NCBI GenBank assembly: GCA_016199905.1
Contig: JACQFU010000048.1
Span: 1-21,142, forward strand
Source: Candidatus Wallbacteria bacterium
GTDB lineage: Bacteria; Muiribacteriota; UBA6191; JACPRK01
DNA length: 21,142 bases
Reading direction: 5' to 3'
Under the pieces are notes generated by a model. The model was given only the letters and a program-made list of their open reading frames with translations. It had not been told where the DNA came from and did no database searches. The position numbers were made by a program, and so were the translations under genes. Positions 13,999-21,142 of this stretch are shown piece by piece; the first letter of the stretch is position 1; each line of letters starts with the position of its first letter.

Positions 13999-16278
13999 AT
14001 GGCGCCAGGGAAGGTACCCGAGAGACTCGGCCGTTACGAGCTCAAGGAGCAGATCGGTTCCGGGGGGATGGGCACGGTCTTTCGCGCCTTCGACCCGAAG
14101 TTGCAGCGCTACGTGGCCGTGAAGATCGTGCGCCCTCAGATTCGGGGACTGGAAACGGTCGCCGAGCGTTTTCGCCGGGAGGCGCTGGCTCTGGCCCGTC
14201 TTACCCATCCCGGGATCGTGCACGTCTTCGACAACGGCGAGGAAGCGGGCATGCTTTTCCTGGTGATGGAATTGCTCGAGGGTACGACGCTTCAGAGCCG
14301 CGTCCCGCCGCCGGGCGATCCGGACGGCGGCGTCCCGCCACCGGCGCCGCAGCCTTTCGACTCGCGAGAGTTTTTGGATGTATTCACTCAGCTTGCGGAT
14401 GCGATCTGGGCCGTCCACAAGCAGGGGCTGCTGCATCGCGACATCAAACCTGCCAACATCCTGGTGGGAGTGCCCGAACGCGGTGCCGTGCTCACGGACT
14501 TCGGGCTTGCCTGGATGGACGACGACGCGGCGCTGACCCGGCAGGGAAGCCTGATGGGCACACACCACTACATGGCGCCCGAACAGGCCACGGGCGAGCG
14601 CGCCACGCCGGCTTCGGACGTCTTCAGTCTCGGCGCCTCGATGTTCGAGTACGCCACGGGGCGAAAGCCATTCGCCGAGATCCCGTCGGCTACACTTCTG
14701 GCCGCGCGCCGCACTGCCGACTTGCCGCCCATCGCACTGGCGGCACCCGGGGTCCCGGAGGCGATCGCCGACATCATCGATCGGGCCGTCCAGAGGGATC
14801 CCGCCAAGCGGTACGAGTCGGGCCGCGAGCTGCATCGGGCTCTGACCCGAGCGGCACGCGAGCTGGCGCTCGAGTCGGGCGCCGTCGCCGCCCCCGGCGC
14901 TCAGGCACCGCGGCCGCCTGGAGCCGGCATCACGGAGCGCCGCGCCAACACCACGGTCCCGTTGACCGTGATCGAACGAGCGGCCACGGCCCTGAGGTCG
15001 TTGGGCTCCTCGATGCGGCCGCGCTGGTTGTCCGTGAGCTCGGGTGCCCTGGCGATCGCCGTCGCCGCTGCGGTGTGGCGGGGCACGCCTCCCGCGTCAG
15101 GTCCGCAGCAGGCGCCAACTGCTTCCACGCCCGCAGGGCGCTCAGCCGCGCCCACCGGGAGCCGCTCCGCGCCGCAGCCCGCAACGCATCCCGCAGCCGA
15201 GCAGCCGGTGACGCTCTGCCAGGCCGGACAGGGAGCGATGAGCGCCACCCTCGGCGCCTGCGACTCGAACTTGCTGGCCGCGTGGGTCGACCTCAAGGGG
15301 CACATCGCTGCCAGGTTCAGCCCCGATGACGGACGAACGTGGGTGCGCCCGCCGCTCGACGGGACCCTGATGGCGCGCCGCGATACTCCTCTGGCGCTGA
15401 CGGGGTACGCCGGTCGATTCATCCTGCTGTATGCAAGCGGCCTGAAAGACCGTCGGGCATCCGTGCTTGCGGCCATGGCGTCGGCAACCGCATCGGCCTG
15501 GAGCAGTCCGACGTTGGTGGGCACCATCGTCGTCGGCGAGGAGATCTCGCTCGTCGCCGCCAGGATGGCCGATGGATCGGATCGGATGCTGGCAGCCTGG
15601 CCGGCTCCCGGAAACCCGCCCCGGGAGGGGATGAGGCTCGCAATCGCCTGGGGAGATGCCGCTCGAGGTGTGTGGTTTGCTCCGGCCCTGCAGAGCTTTC
15701 CCAACGCCAATATGGAGCATCCGGTGGCCATTTTGACCCCCGAGGAAGGCGTCGTGGTCTGGCAGTGGAACTTCCAGGGTGCGCTGATCACGGAACTGGT
15801 CATGACGCGTTCGAAGGGTCCCGGTAAGCCCTGGCCTCCCGGAAAGGGCAACACCGCTCCGGGGATCGGGCTCGACCGAAACCACCTCGCCGCCGCAATC
15901 GACGACGATCGAGTCTTCCTCATGTGGAACTACGCGACGCTCGGCGCGCATCGGCCCCGGGAGTTCGCCGCCAGCACGGACGGTCTGCGCACGCTCGAGT
16001 GGCAGCGGCCCGTGCCCCCGAGTGCCTGCTACCAGGGCTGGCCGCACAAGATCGTCGCCCGCAACAATCGCATCTGGGCGAGCTGGATGGGCAGGACACC
16101 GGACATGCTCGCCTGGTCCGCCAGCAAGGACGGCGGCCGCACGTGGACCGACGCCAAGCCGTTCGCCAACACCGGTTATGACCCGGTGCCGCTCTCGATG
16201 GCGCTGGACTCTGCAGGACGCCCGTGGGTCTGCTGGGGCGACCGCAAACTCGAGATCCACGCCATGGCGCTGCCCTGA
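13999..16278 (+). CDS. Transmembrane Ser/Thr kinase with sialidase-like (Asp-box) ectodomain (759 aa)
   Basis: The kinase domain (about residues 13-285) has glycine loop IGSGGMGTV (19-27), K42 in VAVK, HRDIKPAN (146-153, catalytic D148), DFG (167-169) and APE (193-195), so it should be active. A Pro-rich insert (about 102-120) lies between the hinge and the next helix. One membrane helix (about 345-361) and a Ser/Pro/Ala linker follow. The outer region (about 405-759) carries Asp-box motifs SPDDGRTW (441-448) and SKDGGRTW (709-716), a weaker one at STDGLRT (659-665), and regular short strands ending in Trp. This predicts a BNR/sialidase-like beta-propeller. I see no sign that it is an active sialidase; ligand sensing is inferred. 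It is divergent from the kinase at 12025-13938, with 60 bp between the start codons. Confidence 0.92.
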   Translation: MAPGKVPERLGRYELKEQIGSGGMGTVFRAFDPKLQRYVAVKIVRPQIRGLETVAERFRREALALARLTHPGIVHVFDNGEEAGMLFLVMELLEGTTLQSRVPPPGDPDGGVPPPAPQPFDSREFLDVFTQLADAIWAVHKQGLLHRDIKPANILVGVPERGAVLTDFGLAWMDDDAALTRQGSLMGTHHYMAPEQATGERATPASDVFSLGASMFEYATGRKPFAEIPSATLLAARRTADLPPIALAAPGVPEAIADIIDRAVQRDPAKRYESGRELHRALTRAARELALESGAVAAPGAQAPRPPGAGITERRANTTVPLTVIERAATALRSLGSSMRPRWLSVSSGALAIAVAAAVWRGTPPASGPQQAPTASTPAGRSAAPTGSRSAPQPATHPAAEQPVTLCQAGQGAMSATLGACDSNLLAAWVDLKGHIAARFSPDDGRTWVRPPLDGTLMARRDTPLALTGYAGRFILLYASGLKDRRASVLAAMASATASAWSSPTLVGTIVVGEEISLVAARMADGSDRMLAAWPAPGNPPREGMRLAIAWGDAARGVWFAPALQSFPNANMEHPVAILTPEEGVVVWQWNFQGALITELVMTRSKGPGKPWPPGKGNTAPGIGLDRNHLAAAIDDDRVFLMWNYATLGAHRPREFAASTDGLRTLEWQRPVPPSACYQGWPHKIVARNNRIWASWMGRTPDMLAWSASKDGGRTWTDAKPFANTGYDPVPLSMALDSAGRPWVCWGDRKLEIHAMALP

Positions 16279-16312
16279 GTCCGCGGGTCTGTTCCGAATT
16301 CGCCGGCCGCCC

Positions 16313-17107
16313 TCAGCTGCCGTCGTCCACGAACACGACGTCCTCGTCGTCTTCGGCAGGAGCTGCCTGCGACTGCTTGGTTTCGGCGTGAGGCTGGACC
16401 GGAGGAGTCGACGCGACGGGGACGGCAGGAGAGGACTCCAGGTCGACCACCTCGTCGGCTAGCAAGATGCCCGTCTCTTCCTCCAGTTCTTCTTCCAGGC
16501 CGGCGGCGGAGATCTCGGTGGCGATTGAAACCTCGCGAGCGGGCCGGACCGGCTCCGGGGCTGGAATGGGCGGCGCAAATGCAGGCTGTTCCCGGGGGGC
16601 GGGGCGAGCCTCGATTCCTTTTTCTCCGAGATCGACGGGAACCGTTTCGGCGCCGGCTTCCATCCTGGAGCGGCTTCGGTCCAGAACGCGGGCGAGCACT
16701 TCCACTTCATCCGGGGCGAAGCTGGCGAAGTCGATGTTGACCGATTCTTTGCCCAACTCTTCGGCGAATAGGCTCGCGATGCGGTGGAGTTCCTCGTCGC
16801 TCATCGCGGCGCGCGCCTTTCGATAGCCCTCCAGTTCCTCCAGCACGGCGTCGAGCCGATCCTGGATATCCCGCACCTGGGTCTCCAGCGCGCGGCTGGC
16901 GCGCGCCACCGCAACGAAGCGATCGCGAACCTCGCCCAGCAACTGTACGCGGCCCGAGACGGCGAGCATGCGGTTCAGAACGTCGCTGGAGCGGCCCGGG
17001 TCGCCGTCCCAGACGCCGTCCAGCTCTGCTTTCAGGGTCTTGCGCCGCTCTTCGAGCGCCTGTGAAACCTGTTCGAAGACGCGTTCCCAGTCCTGTCTCG
17101 CAACCAT
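16313..17107 (-). CDS. Coiled-coil protein with acidic C-terminal tail (264 aa)
   Basis: No family is recognised. The first 160 residues are helical and rich in charged heptads (for example VRDIQDRLDAVLEELEGYRKA), predicting a coiled coil at about 55-120. Residues 175-264 are rich in Pro, Glu, Ala and Val and look disordered. The protein ends with an acidic run (EDDEDVVFVDDGS). No signal peptide or membrane segment is present. The ATG at 17107 has GGGAGG 4 nt upstream; an in-frame GTG at 17137 would include the -10 region and is less likely. TATACT lies at 17130-17125. It converges with the sialidase-like kinase gene (34-bp gap) and diverges from the oxidoreductase gene. Confidence 0.82.
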   Translation of the reverse strand: MVARQDWERVFEQVSQALEERRKTLKAELDGVWDGDPGRSSDVLNRMLAVSGRVQLLGEVRDRFVAVARASRALETQVRDIQDRLDAVLEELEGYRKARAAMSDEELHRIASLFAEELGKESVNIDFASFAPDEVEVLARVLDRSRSRMEAGAETVPVDLGEKGIEARPAPREQPAFAPPIPAPEPVRPAREVSIATEISAAGLEEELEEETGILLADEVVDLESSPAVPVASTPPVQPHAETKQSQAAPAEDDEDVVFVDDGS

Positions 17108-17124
17108 GGGCCCTCCCGTCGAGG

Positions 17125-17130
17125 AGTATA
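17125..17130 (-). promoter_or_regulatory. -10 element for the coiled-coil protein gene
   Basis: TATACT on the minus strand lies 17 nt before the ATG at 17107, leaving room for a short leader with the GGGAGG ribosome site. The -35 is not clear. Confidence 0.4.
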
Positions 17131-17149
17131 TACGCACGGCGCGCGCGGG

Positions 17150-17177
17150 TTGTCAGGCTTTGTGCCTGTGCTACACT
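17150..17177 (+). promoter_or_regulatory. Sigma-70-type promoter of the oxidoreductase gene
   Basis: TTGTCA (17150-17155), a 16-bp spacer and TACACT (17172-17177) form a reasonable promoter. The -10 is preceded by TGC. The start codon is 10 nt past the -10, so the leader would be only about 3 nt and holds no Shine-Dalgarno. Confidence 0.55.
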
Positions 17178-17187
17178 CGCAGCCGCC

Positions 17188-18378
17188 ATGACGAATGCGG
17201 AAAACAGCGGAAGAACCAAGAAAATCCTCGTGCTGGGCGGCGCCGGCGCGATGGGAACAGAAGCCTGCCGGGACCTGGCTACGACCTCCGGATTCGAGGA
17301 GATCGTGATCGCCGACATCGATCTCGCCCGGGTCGAGAAGCTGGCTGTGTCGCTCGGAGGGGGCCGGGTGAAGCCGCTGAAATGCGACGTCACCGACCAC
17401 CAAGCGATGGTCGCGCTGATGTCGGGGTTCGGCACGGTCCTCAACTGCACGACCTACCACTTCGGGCTGGGCCTCACGCGCGCGGCAATCGAAGCGCGCG
17501 CTCATTATCTGGACCTGGGCGGCCTGTACAACACCCCCAAACAGCTGGAGCTGACCGCGTCGGCCGCAGGCGCGGGGGTGGCCATCGTCCTGGGGTGCGG
17601 CGCCACGCCTGGCGTCACGAACTTGATGGCGCGCTACGGCGCCGAACGTCTCGACCAGGTCGACGCAGTCCACATCGCCTTCGCCAGCTTTCGCGACCTG
17701 GCTCCTTCCCCGGGCTTGCTCGATACGATCCTGGACGAGTTCGGTTCCGAGACCGTTCGCTTCTACTACGAGAAGGGCAAGTTCATCGAGGTGCCCGCGT
17801 TCGCGGGCGAGCGCTCCGTGGAGTTCAAGGCCCCCATCGGGGCCCAGCCCACGTACCTGGTGCCTCACTCGGAAACGCACCACTTGCCGCGTTTTCTGCC
17901 CCGGCCGCCGGGGCGGGTCGACGTGCGCGGCACCTGGCGGCCGGAGATCATGGCCGCGCTGCGGACCTTCCACCAGGCCGGCCTGTTGAGCAACGAAAAG
18001 CTGGAGTTGCCCGGCGGCGGCGAGGTCGGACGGCGGGCGTTCTTGAGGACGCACTTCCTCAAGACTCCGTTTCCGGCCGTGAACACGGACTGGGCGTTCC
18101 TGCTCAACGTGGAAGTCGCCGGCACGAAGGACGGCCGCGCCGTTCGCCGCGTCTACAACACGACGCATCCCGCCACCAGCGCCTGGGGTCAGAGCGGGAC
18201 CGCGCGCGTGACGGGAATTCCGGCATCCATTGGCGCCCAGCTCGTTGCGGCCGGCCATTACAAAGGGACCGGCGTCCTGTCGCCGGACGCGGCGCTGGAC
18301 CCGGTGGAGTTCTTCGCCGAGCTGGCCAAGCGGGAAATCCTCGTTCACGAGGAAGTTCACGAAGAAGCGCGGCTGTAG
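17188..18378 (+). CDS. Saccharopine dehydrogenase family NAD(P)-binding oxidoreductase (396 aa)
   Basis: The N terminus is a Rossmann fold with the dinucleotide loop GGAGAMG at residues 17-23 and an acidic end of the second strand (VIADID). Then come NCTTYHFG and GAHYLDLGG-type motifs (here ARAHYLDLGGLYNTP) and GCGATPGVTNL, typical of the saccharopine dehydrogenase/reductase superfamily. The C-terminal part (about 140-370) fits the family's substrate domain. Family members act on saccharopine, lysine (6-dehydrogenase) or carboxynorspermidine; the length of about 400 residues suits these, but I cannot choose a substrate. No lysine or polyamine gene is near. The ATG at 17188 matches the family's usual start just before the Rossmann strand; longer starts would cross the promoter. 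Confidence 0.88.
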   Translation: MTNAENSGRTKKILVLGGAGAMGTEACRDLATTSGFEEIVIADIDLARVEKLAVSLGGGRVKPLKCDVTDHQAMVALMSGFGTVLNCTTYHFGLGLTRAAIEARAHYLDLGGLYNTPKQLELTASAAGAGVAIVLGCGATPGVTNLMARYGAERLDQVDAVHIAFASFRDLAPSPGLLDTILDEFGSETVRFYYEKGKFIEVPAFAGERSVEFKAPIGAQPTYLVPHSETHHLPRFLPRPPGRVDVRGTWRPEIMAALRTFHQAGLLSNEKLELPGGGEVGRRAFLRTHFLKTPFPAVNTDWAFLLNVEVAGTKDGRAVRRVYNTTHPATSAWGQSGTARVTGIPASIGAQLVAAGHYKGTGVLSPDAALDPVEFFAELAKREILVHEEVHEEARL

Positions 18379-18454
18379 GGGAAGCCCTCCCCACGCGCCT
18401 TTCGAGGCCGGATCTTCCACTTCCCGGGTGCCTTCTCCGCATTCCTGTCCATGT

Positions 18455-18484
18455 TTGACAGGAGGATCGTGTCCCGGGAATACT
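18455..18484 (+). promoter_or_regulatory. Sigma-70-type promoter of the PEGA gene
   Basis: A perfect TTGACA (18455-18460) is followed after 18 bp by AATACT (18479-18484). The transcript would start near 18491, giving a leader of about 43 nt with a strong Shine-Dalgarno. The rest of 18379-18533 holds nothing else I can identify. Confidence 0.5.
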
Positions 18485-18533
18485 TGGTGGCAGAGAGTTC
18501 CGTCATGACACGCGCCGCACCAAGGAGGATCCC

Positions 18534-19049
18534 ATGATCTCAGCCAAAGCACTCGTCTCCGCCACGCTCTTCGCCGCACTGCTCGTCCCGAACTGCCGGG
18601 CGGGGACGTCGATTACGGTCCAGACCGACCTGCCGGCCACGGTTACGGTCGACGGAAAAGCCGTCGGAAAGACGCCGCTGAAGGTGGACGTGCTCTACCC
18701 GGGCGAACGCAAGGTCGAAGTTCTCCACAAGGGCACCGGCATCTCGTACAGCTACAAGGTATTCTCGCCGGAGACCGGGATGGCGAGCCGGCTCATCAAC
18801 TCGTCATTCATGGGCGCCGCGCCGGTGTCTGGGCCGATCGTGAACCAGGTTACGCTTGCGGCACCGCCGGAGCCTCTGGCCAAGCCAAGCGGCGACGATC
18901 GGCGCGAGCGCGAGAAGATTCGCATCCGCAACACGATCCTCGGCGGCGGACTGGCCAACGCGCTCTTCAACCATGGCATCCACCGCCACGGCGTCTTCGT
19001 GGGCCTCTTCTGGTTGGGCTTGCTCAACGAGCTGCTGCACGCAAAGTAA
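18534..19049 (+). CDS. Exported PEGA domain protein (171 aa)
   Basis: AAGGAGG (18522-18528) sits 5 nt before the ATG. Residues 1-23 form a signal peptide (hydrophobic core SATLFAALLV, then ANCRAG-like cleavage region). Residues about 26-65 match a PEGA domain: ITVQTDLPATVTVDGKAVG, then KTPLKVDV and a final strand ending RKVEVLHKG. PEGA domains are small beta-folds found in surface and envelope proteins of bacteria and archaea. A charged segment (about 122-132) and a hydrophobic C-terminal helix (about 150-166) follow, which may anchor the protein in a membrane. The gene converges with the metallopeptidase gene, with a 6-bp gap. Its role is unknown. Confidence 0.85.
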   Translation: MISAKALVSATLFAALLVPNCRAGTSITVQTDLPATVTVDGKAVGKTPLKVDVLYPGERKVEVLHKGTGISYSYKVFSPETGMASRLINSSFMGAAPVSGPIVNQVTLAAPPEPLAKPSGDDRREREKIRIRNTILGGGLANALFNHGIHRHGVFVGLFWLGLLNELLHAK

Positions 19050-19055
19050 GCGGCG

Positions 19056-19685
19056 CTACACGCCACGAAAGCCGCGTGGGCCGTCGCAGTCCGAAGGTTC
19101 CGGCGGCCACGAGCCTGGCTCCTGGATGCGCAGGCCGAACAGCGTGCCCCGGGTTCGGATCAGCTCCTCGGTGGAGAGTTTCAGGAACTCCAGAGCGGGC
19201 CAATCGCCGCGGATTTCGAGATAACGCGCGGCCATGGCGTCCATCGTCCGTTCGTAGGCCTTCAGCGACCTGCCGTGCGCCCGGCCGCCTTCGAGCCGGC
19301 GCAACCGGCCGTCGAAACCGGGCGAGATGTGATAGCACTCGTGGATGACCGTGGAGACCTTGCCCTGAAAGCTCTGATCGTGGAAGCGAGGCAGGTAGAA
19401 GTACATCAAGTAGAGTCCACGGCGTCCCTGATAGCTGAACTCCGCCGAGGCGCCGTGAGGAACCAGAAGGGTGTCGGTTCCCGGGCCGGCGCGGCCGGGC
19501 GTCGGAGGCATCGCCCAATCGCCCCGGCTCGGCAGCACCTTGGCGTAGATGCCGTGGCGCGTGCGCTGGCGCGCCTCGGCGAGGCTCACGAAGATCCGCG
19601 CGGGATCGAGATGAGCCAGCTCCGGAACGTGACGAGCCAGGTCCCACAGGACCTCTTCGAGAGCGGCGGTGTAATGGAACGGCAT
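19056..19685 (-). CDS. Putative HExxH zinc metallopeptidase (209 aa)
   Basis: Residues 115-119 (HECYH) match the zinc-binding HExxH motif, inside a stretch VSTVIHECYHISPGFDG that resembles a family of uncharacterised bacterial putative metallopeptidases with HELYHISPxFDGD. The downstream RAHGRS (135-140) holds His137, a candidate third ligand. A strand LYLMYFYLPRF precedes the motif, as usual for this fold. No signal peptide or membrane segment is present, so action in the cytoplasm is likely; the substrate is unknown. The ATG at 19685 (MPFHY) is chosen; a TTG at 19733 in frame is possible. TACTCT lies 10 nt upstream. Confidence 0.78.
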   Translation of the reverse strand: MPFHYTAALEEVLWDLARHVPELAHLDPARIFVSLAEARQRTRHGIYAKVLPSRGDWAMPPTPGRAGPGTDTLLVPHGASAEFSYQGRRGLYLMYFYLPRFHDQSFQGKVSTVIHECYHISPGFDGRLRRLEGGRAHGRSLKAYERTMDAMAARYLEIRGDWPALEFLKLSTEELIRTRGTLFGLRIQEPGSWPPEPSDCDGPRGFRGV

Positions 19686-19695
19686 GGGTCGATCG

Positions 19696-19701
19696 AGAGT
19701 A
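19696..19701 (-). promoter_or_regulatory. -10-like TACTCT for the metallopeptidase gene
   Basis: The minus strand reads TGCTACTCT, an extended -10-like form, ending 10 nt before the ATG at 19685. No Shine-Dalgarno lies between, so the leader would be about 3 nt. No -35 is clear. Confidence 0.38.
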
Positions 19702-19741
19702 GCAGCCCGCAGCCAAAATCCTCGAGCCGTCAAACCCGCTG

Positions 19742-19770
19742 TTGCAGCGACGGGGGCGCTGGATTAGAAT
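19742..19770 (+). promoter_or_regulatory. Sigma-70-type promoter of the pilC/gspF-like gene
   Basis: TTGCAG (19742-19747), a 17-bp spacer and TAGAAT (19765-19770) precede the ATG at 19795. A purine-rich GGGGAGGAG lies at 19774-19782, a rather distant Shine-Dalgarno (12 nt from the ATG). Confidence 0.48.
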
Positions 19771-19794
19771 CACGGGGAGGAGCTGCATCACCCC

Positions 19795-21006
19795 ATGCCG
19801 ACCTTCAAGTTCACTGCCCAGGATAGCCAGGGCAAGATGTACAGCGACACCGTCTACGCCGACTCGATGATGACGGCGAGACAGAAGTTGCTGAAGATGA
19901 ACGTCAACCCTCAGACCCTCGTGGTCGACGAGGGTGTGGCGCACGCGTCGGGCGGGTTTTTCACCAGCATCAGCCACCATGAGATGCTCACCTTTTTCTC
20001 GAGCATCTCCATCGCCATCAACGCCGGCGGCAGCTTGAGGGAGTCGCTGCAGGCCTTCGCGGACCAGACGACCAACATCAAGATGCGAGGGCTGCTGGAA
20101 GACCTGGTCCGCCTCATCGAAAGCGGCAAGTCCTTCTCTGACGCACTGCGTCAACACACGCAGTACTTCTCCAACGACTTCATCAGTCTGATGGCCGCCG
20201 GCGAAAAGGCCGGGACGTTGGCGGAGATGCTGAACAGCTTCGCGATCTATTCCGAGAAGCAGGCCAAGATCCGCGCAAAGGCCCGAGGCGCCGCGATCTA
20301 TCCGGCCGTGATGCTCTCCGTGGCCGGAGTCGTCGTCGTGATCCTCACGACGGTCATCTTCCCCAAGTTCATCTCCAGCTTCAATATCCCCTTCGATCAG
20401 TTGCCGCCGCTGACGCAGTACGTCAGCCTCGTCAGCCAGTTCTTCATCGGTCACTGGTTCGAGTTCCTGCTAGGCGTCCCCATCTTCTTCTTCGCGCTTG
20501 GCTGGTGGGTGAACAAAACGCCGCAGGGATCCAAGTTCATGCACTGGTTCCAGTTCAACGCGCCGCTGTTCGGCGGCCTGATGAAGAAGTTCTACGTCAG
20601 CCGCTTCGCTCACGTCTTGGGCGGCCAGCTCAAGGGCGGTGTCCCGGGCCTCTCGGCGCTCAAGGTCGTGCGCGACGTCACCGACAACGTCTACTTCCAG
20701 AGAATCGTCGACGAGGTCATCGACAGCATCCGCTCGGGCGGCACCTATGCCGCGCCTCTGCGCAAGCACCCCGACGTGATCCCCCCCATCGTGGCGCTGA
20801 TGTTCTCCATCGGCGAGAAGACCGGTTCGATCTCCGAGGTGCTCGAGAAGATCGGCAACTACTACGACGATCAGGTCGCGCAGACCACCGAAGTCATGGT
20901 GAGCCTCATGGAACCGCTGATGATCGTGGTGATGGGCGTGACTGTCACCGTGATCGCGGTGTCGATGTTCCTCCCCATCTTCAACATGACGAAGATGATC
21001 CACTAG
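19795..21006 (+). CDS. Type IV pilus / type II secretion inner-membrane platform protein, PilC/GspF family (403 aa)
   Basis: The protein has the usual length and two T2SSF domains (about residues 63-188 and 265-390). Each holds the helical bundle typical of the family, including SGKSFSDALRQ with GEKAGTLAEML in the first half and SGGTYAAPLRK with GEKTGSISEVL in the second. Membrane helices lie at about 169-190, 222-239 and 375-395. An N-terminal FKFTAQDSQGK strand region precedes them. PilC/GspF is the platform of the assembly machine that polymerises pilins or pseudopilins, working with an ATPase of the PilB/GspE type. No other pilus or secretion gene is visible upstream; partners may lie to the right of the window or elsewhere. 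I cannot tell PilC from GspF by sequence alone. Confidence 0.93.
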   Translation: MPTFKFTAQDSQGKMYSDTVYADSMMTARQKLLKMNVNPQTLVVDEGVAHASGGFFTSISHHEMLTFFSSISIAINAGGSLRESLQAFADQTTNIKMRGLLEDLVRLIESGKSFSDALRQHTQYFSNDFISLMAAGEKAGTLAEMLNSFAIYSEKQAKIRAKARGAAIYPAVMLSVAGVVVVILTTVIFPKFISSFNIPFDQLPPLTQYVSLVSQFFIGHWFEFLLGVPIFFFALGWWVNKTPQGSKFMHWFQFNAPLFGGLMKKFYVSRFAHVLGGQLKGGVPGLSALKVVRDVTDNVYFQRIVDEVIDSIRSGGTYAAPLRKHPDVIPPIVALMFSIGEKTGSISEVLEKIGNYYDDQVAQTTEVMVSLMEPLMIVVMGVTVTVIAVSMFLPIFNMTKMIH

Positions 21007-21060
21007 TAGATCGTTTTCAAATCAACGCTACAGTCCAAGCATCATGGTTCATGCCAAGAG

Positions 21061-21142
21061 GAAAGACCTAACACAGAGACACGAAGCCACAGAGGCAGAG
21101 AGAAACCTCCGTGTCTCTGTGCCTCCGTGTTGAAAGTCTTTC
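21061..21142. repeat. Large inverted repeat with 8-bp internal period, reaching the window edge
   Basis: The arms 21061-21095 and 21106-21142 pair as an imperfect hairpin with a 10-nt loop. Both begin GAAAGAC at the outer end and consist of 8-nt units: CACGGAGG, CACAGAGA, CACGGAGG on one arm; ACACAGAG, ACACGAAG, CCACAGAG on the other. Of six mismatches in the paired core, four become G-U pairs in RNA from the minus strand. It lies 54 bp past the pilC/gspF-like stop. Similar CACAGAGACAC repeats are known between genes in many environmental bacteria. 21007-21060 shows nothing else. Confidence 0.75.

Noticed and set aside
13939..14835. N-terminal extension of the minus-strand kinase frame
   Set aside because: It runs across the divergent kinase gene; the kinase domain begins normally after the GTG at 13938.
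17151..17175. Possible minus-strand sigma-54 site with AGGCACA upstream of the coiled-coil gene
   Set aside because: It lacks the GC at the -12 position with the required ten-base spacing.
18378..18392. Hairpin GGGGA-AGCCC-TCCCC after the oxidoreductase gene
   Set aside because: Only five base pairs, overlaps the stop codon and has no T run, so I do not call it a terminator.

Overview
The window is high-GC, densely coding bacterial DNA with 14 protein genes, 13 complete and one cut by the left edge. The mix points to a large-genome, Gram-negative environmental bacterium of the Planctomycetota, Acidobacteriota or myxobacterial kind: two transmembrane Hanks-type Ser/Thr kinases, an FHA/sigma-54 activator, a PEGA protein, a PilC/GspF pilus or secretion protein, a transporter fused to HEAT repeats, and phased short repeats between genes. 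I lean to Planctomycetota but cannot prove it. I see no rRNA, tRNA, CRISPR, insertion sequence or phage gene.

Layout. (1) 1-7400, all minus strand: an ADP/ATP-translocase-like MFS protein with a long HEAT-repeat tail (3765-7400) is followed 4 bp later by a dCache-HAMP membrane sensor with no output domain (2591-3760). Then come two tandem paralogous GT-C-like membrane proteins separated by 2 bp (986-2434 and 1-983). (2) 7401-7692: a divergent control region made of two copies of a composite repeat placed back to back. A third copy lies at 2435-2552. (3) 7693-9768, plus: a large unrecognised protein with a possible beta-sandwich N terminus and TPR-like helices. (4) 9779-16278, a signalling island: FHA/sigma-54 activator (minus), small secreted protein or lipoprotein (minus), Ser/Thr kinase (minus), and a divergent Ser/Thr kinase with a sialidase-like ectodomain (plus). 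(5) 16313-21142: a coiled-coil protein (minus), a saccharopine-dehydrogenase-family oxidoreductase (plus), a PEGA protein (plus), a HExxH putative metallopeptidase (minus), PilC/GspF (plus), and at the edge an inverted repeat built on an 8-bp period.

Two things stand out. First, the starts at 2434, 7400 and 7693 each lie behind the same kind of composite element. Read toward the gene, it is a border with consensus CTCGGTKTCAAR, heptads of the TCTCAAA type, a pyrimidine-rich heptad tract (CTCGCTACTC type), a TACNNT -10-like hexamer, and the start codon. Second, the small secreted-protein gene has a near-consensus sigma-54 promoter at 11880-11895. It lies between a Ser/Thr kinase and a sigma-54 activator that carries a phosphothreonine-binding FHA domain. 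This suggests a local circuit: kinase, FHA activator, sigma-54 promoter, exported protein. The two divergent kinases also each have a TANNNT hexamer exactly 7 nt before the start codon, which predicts leaderless mRNAs.
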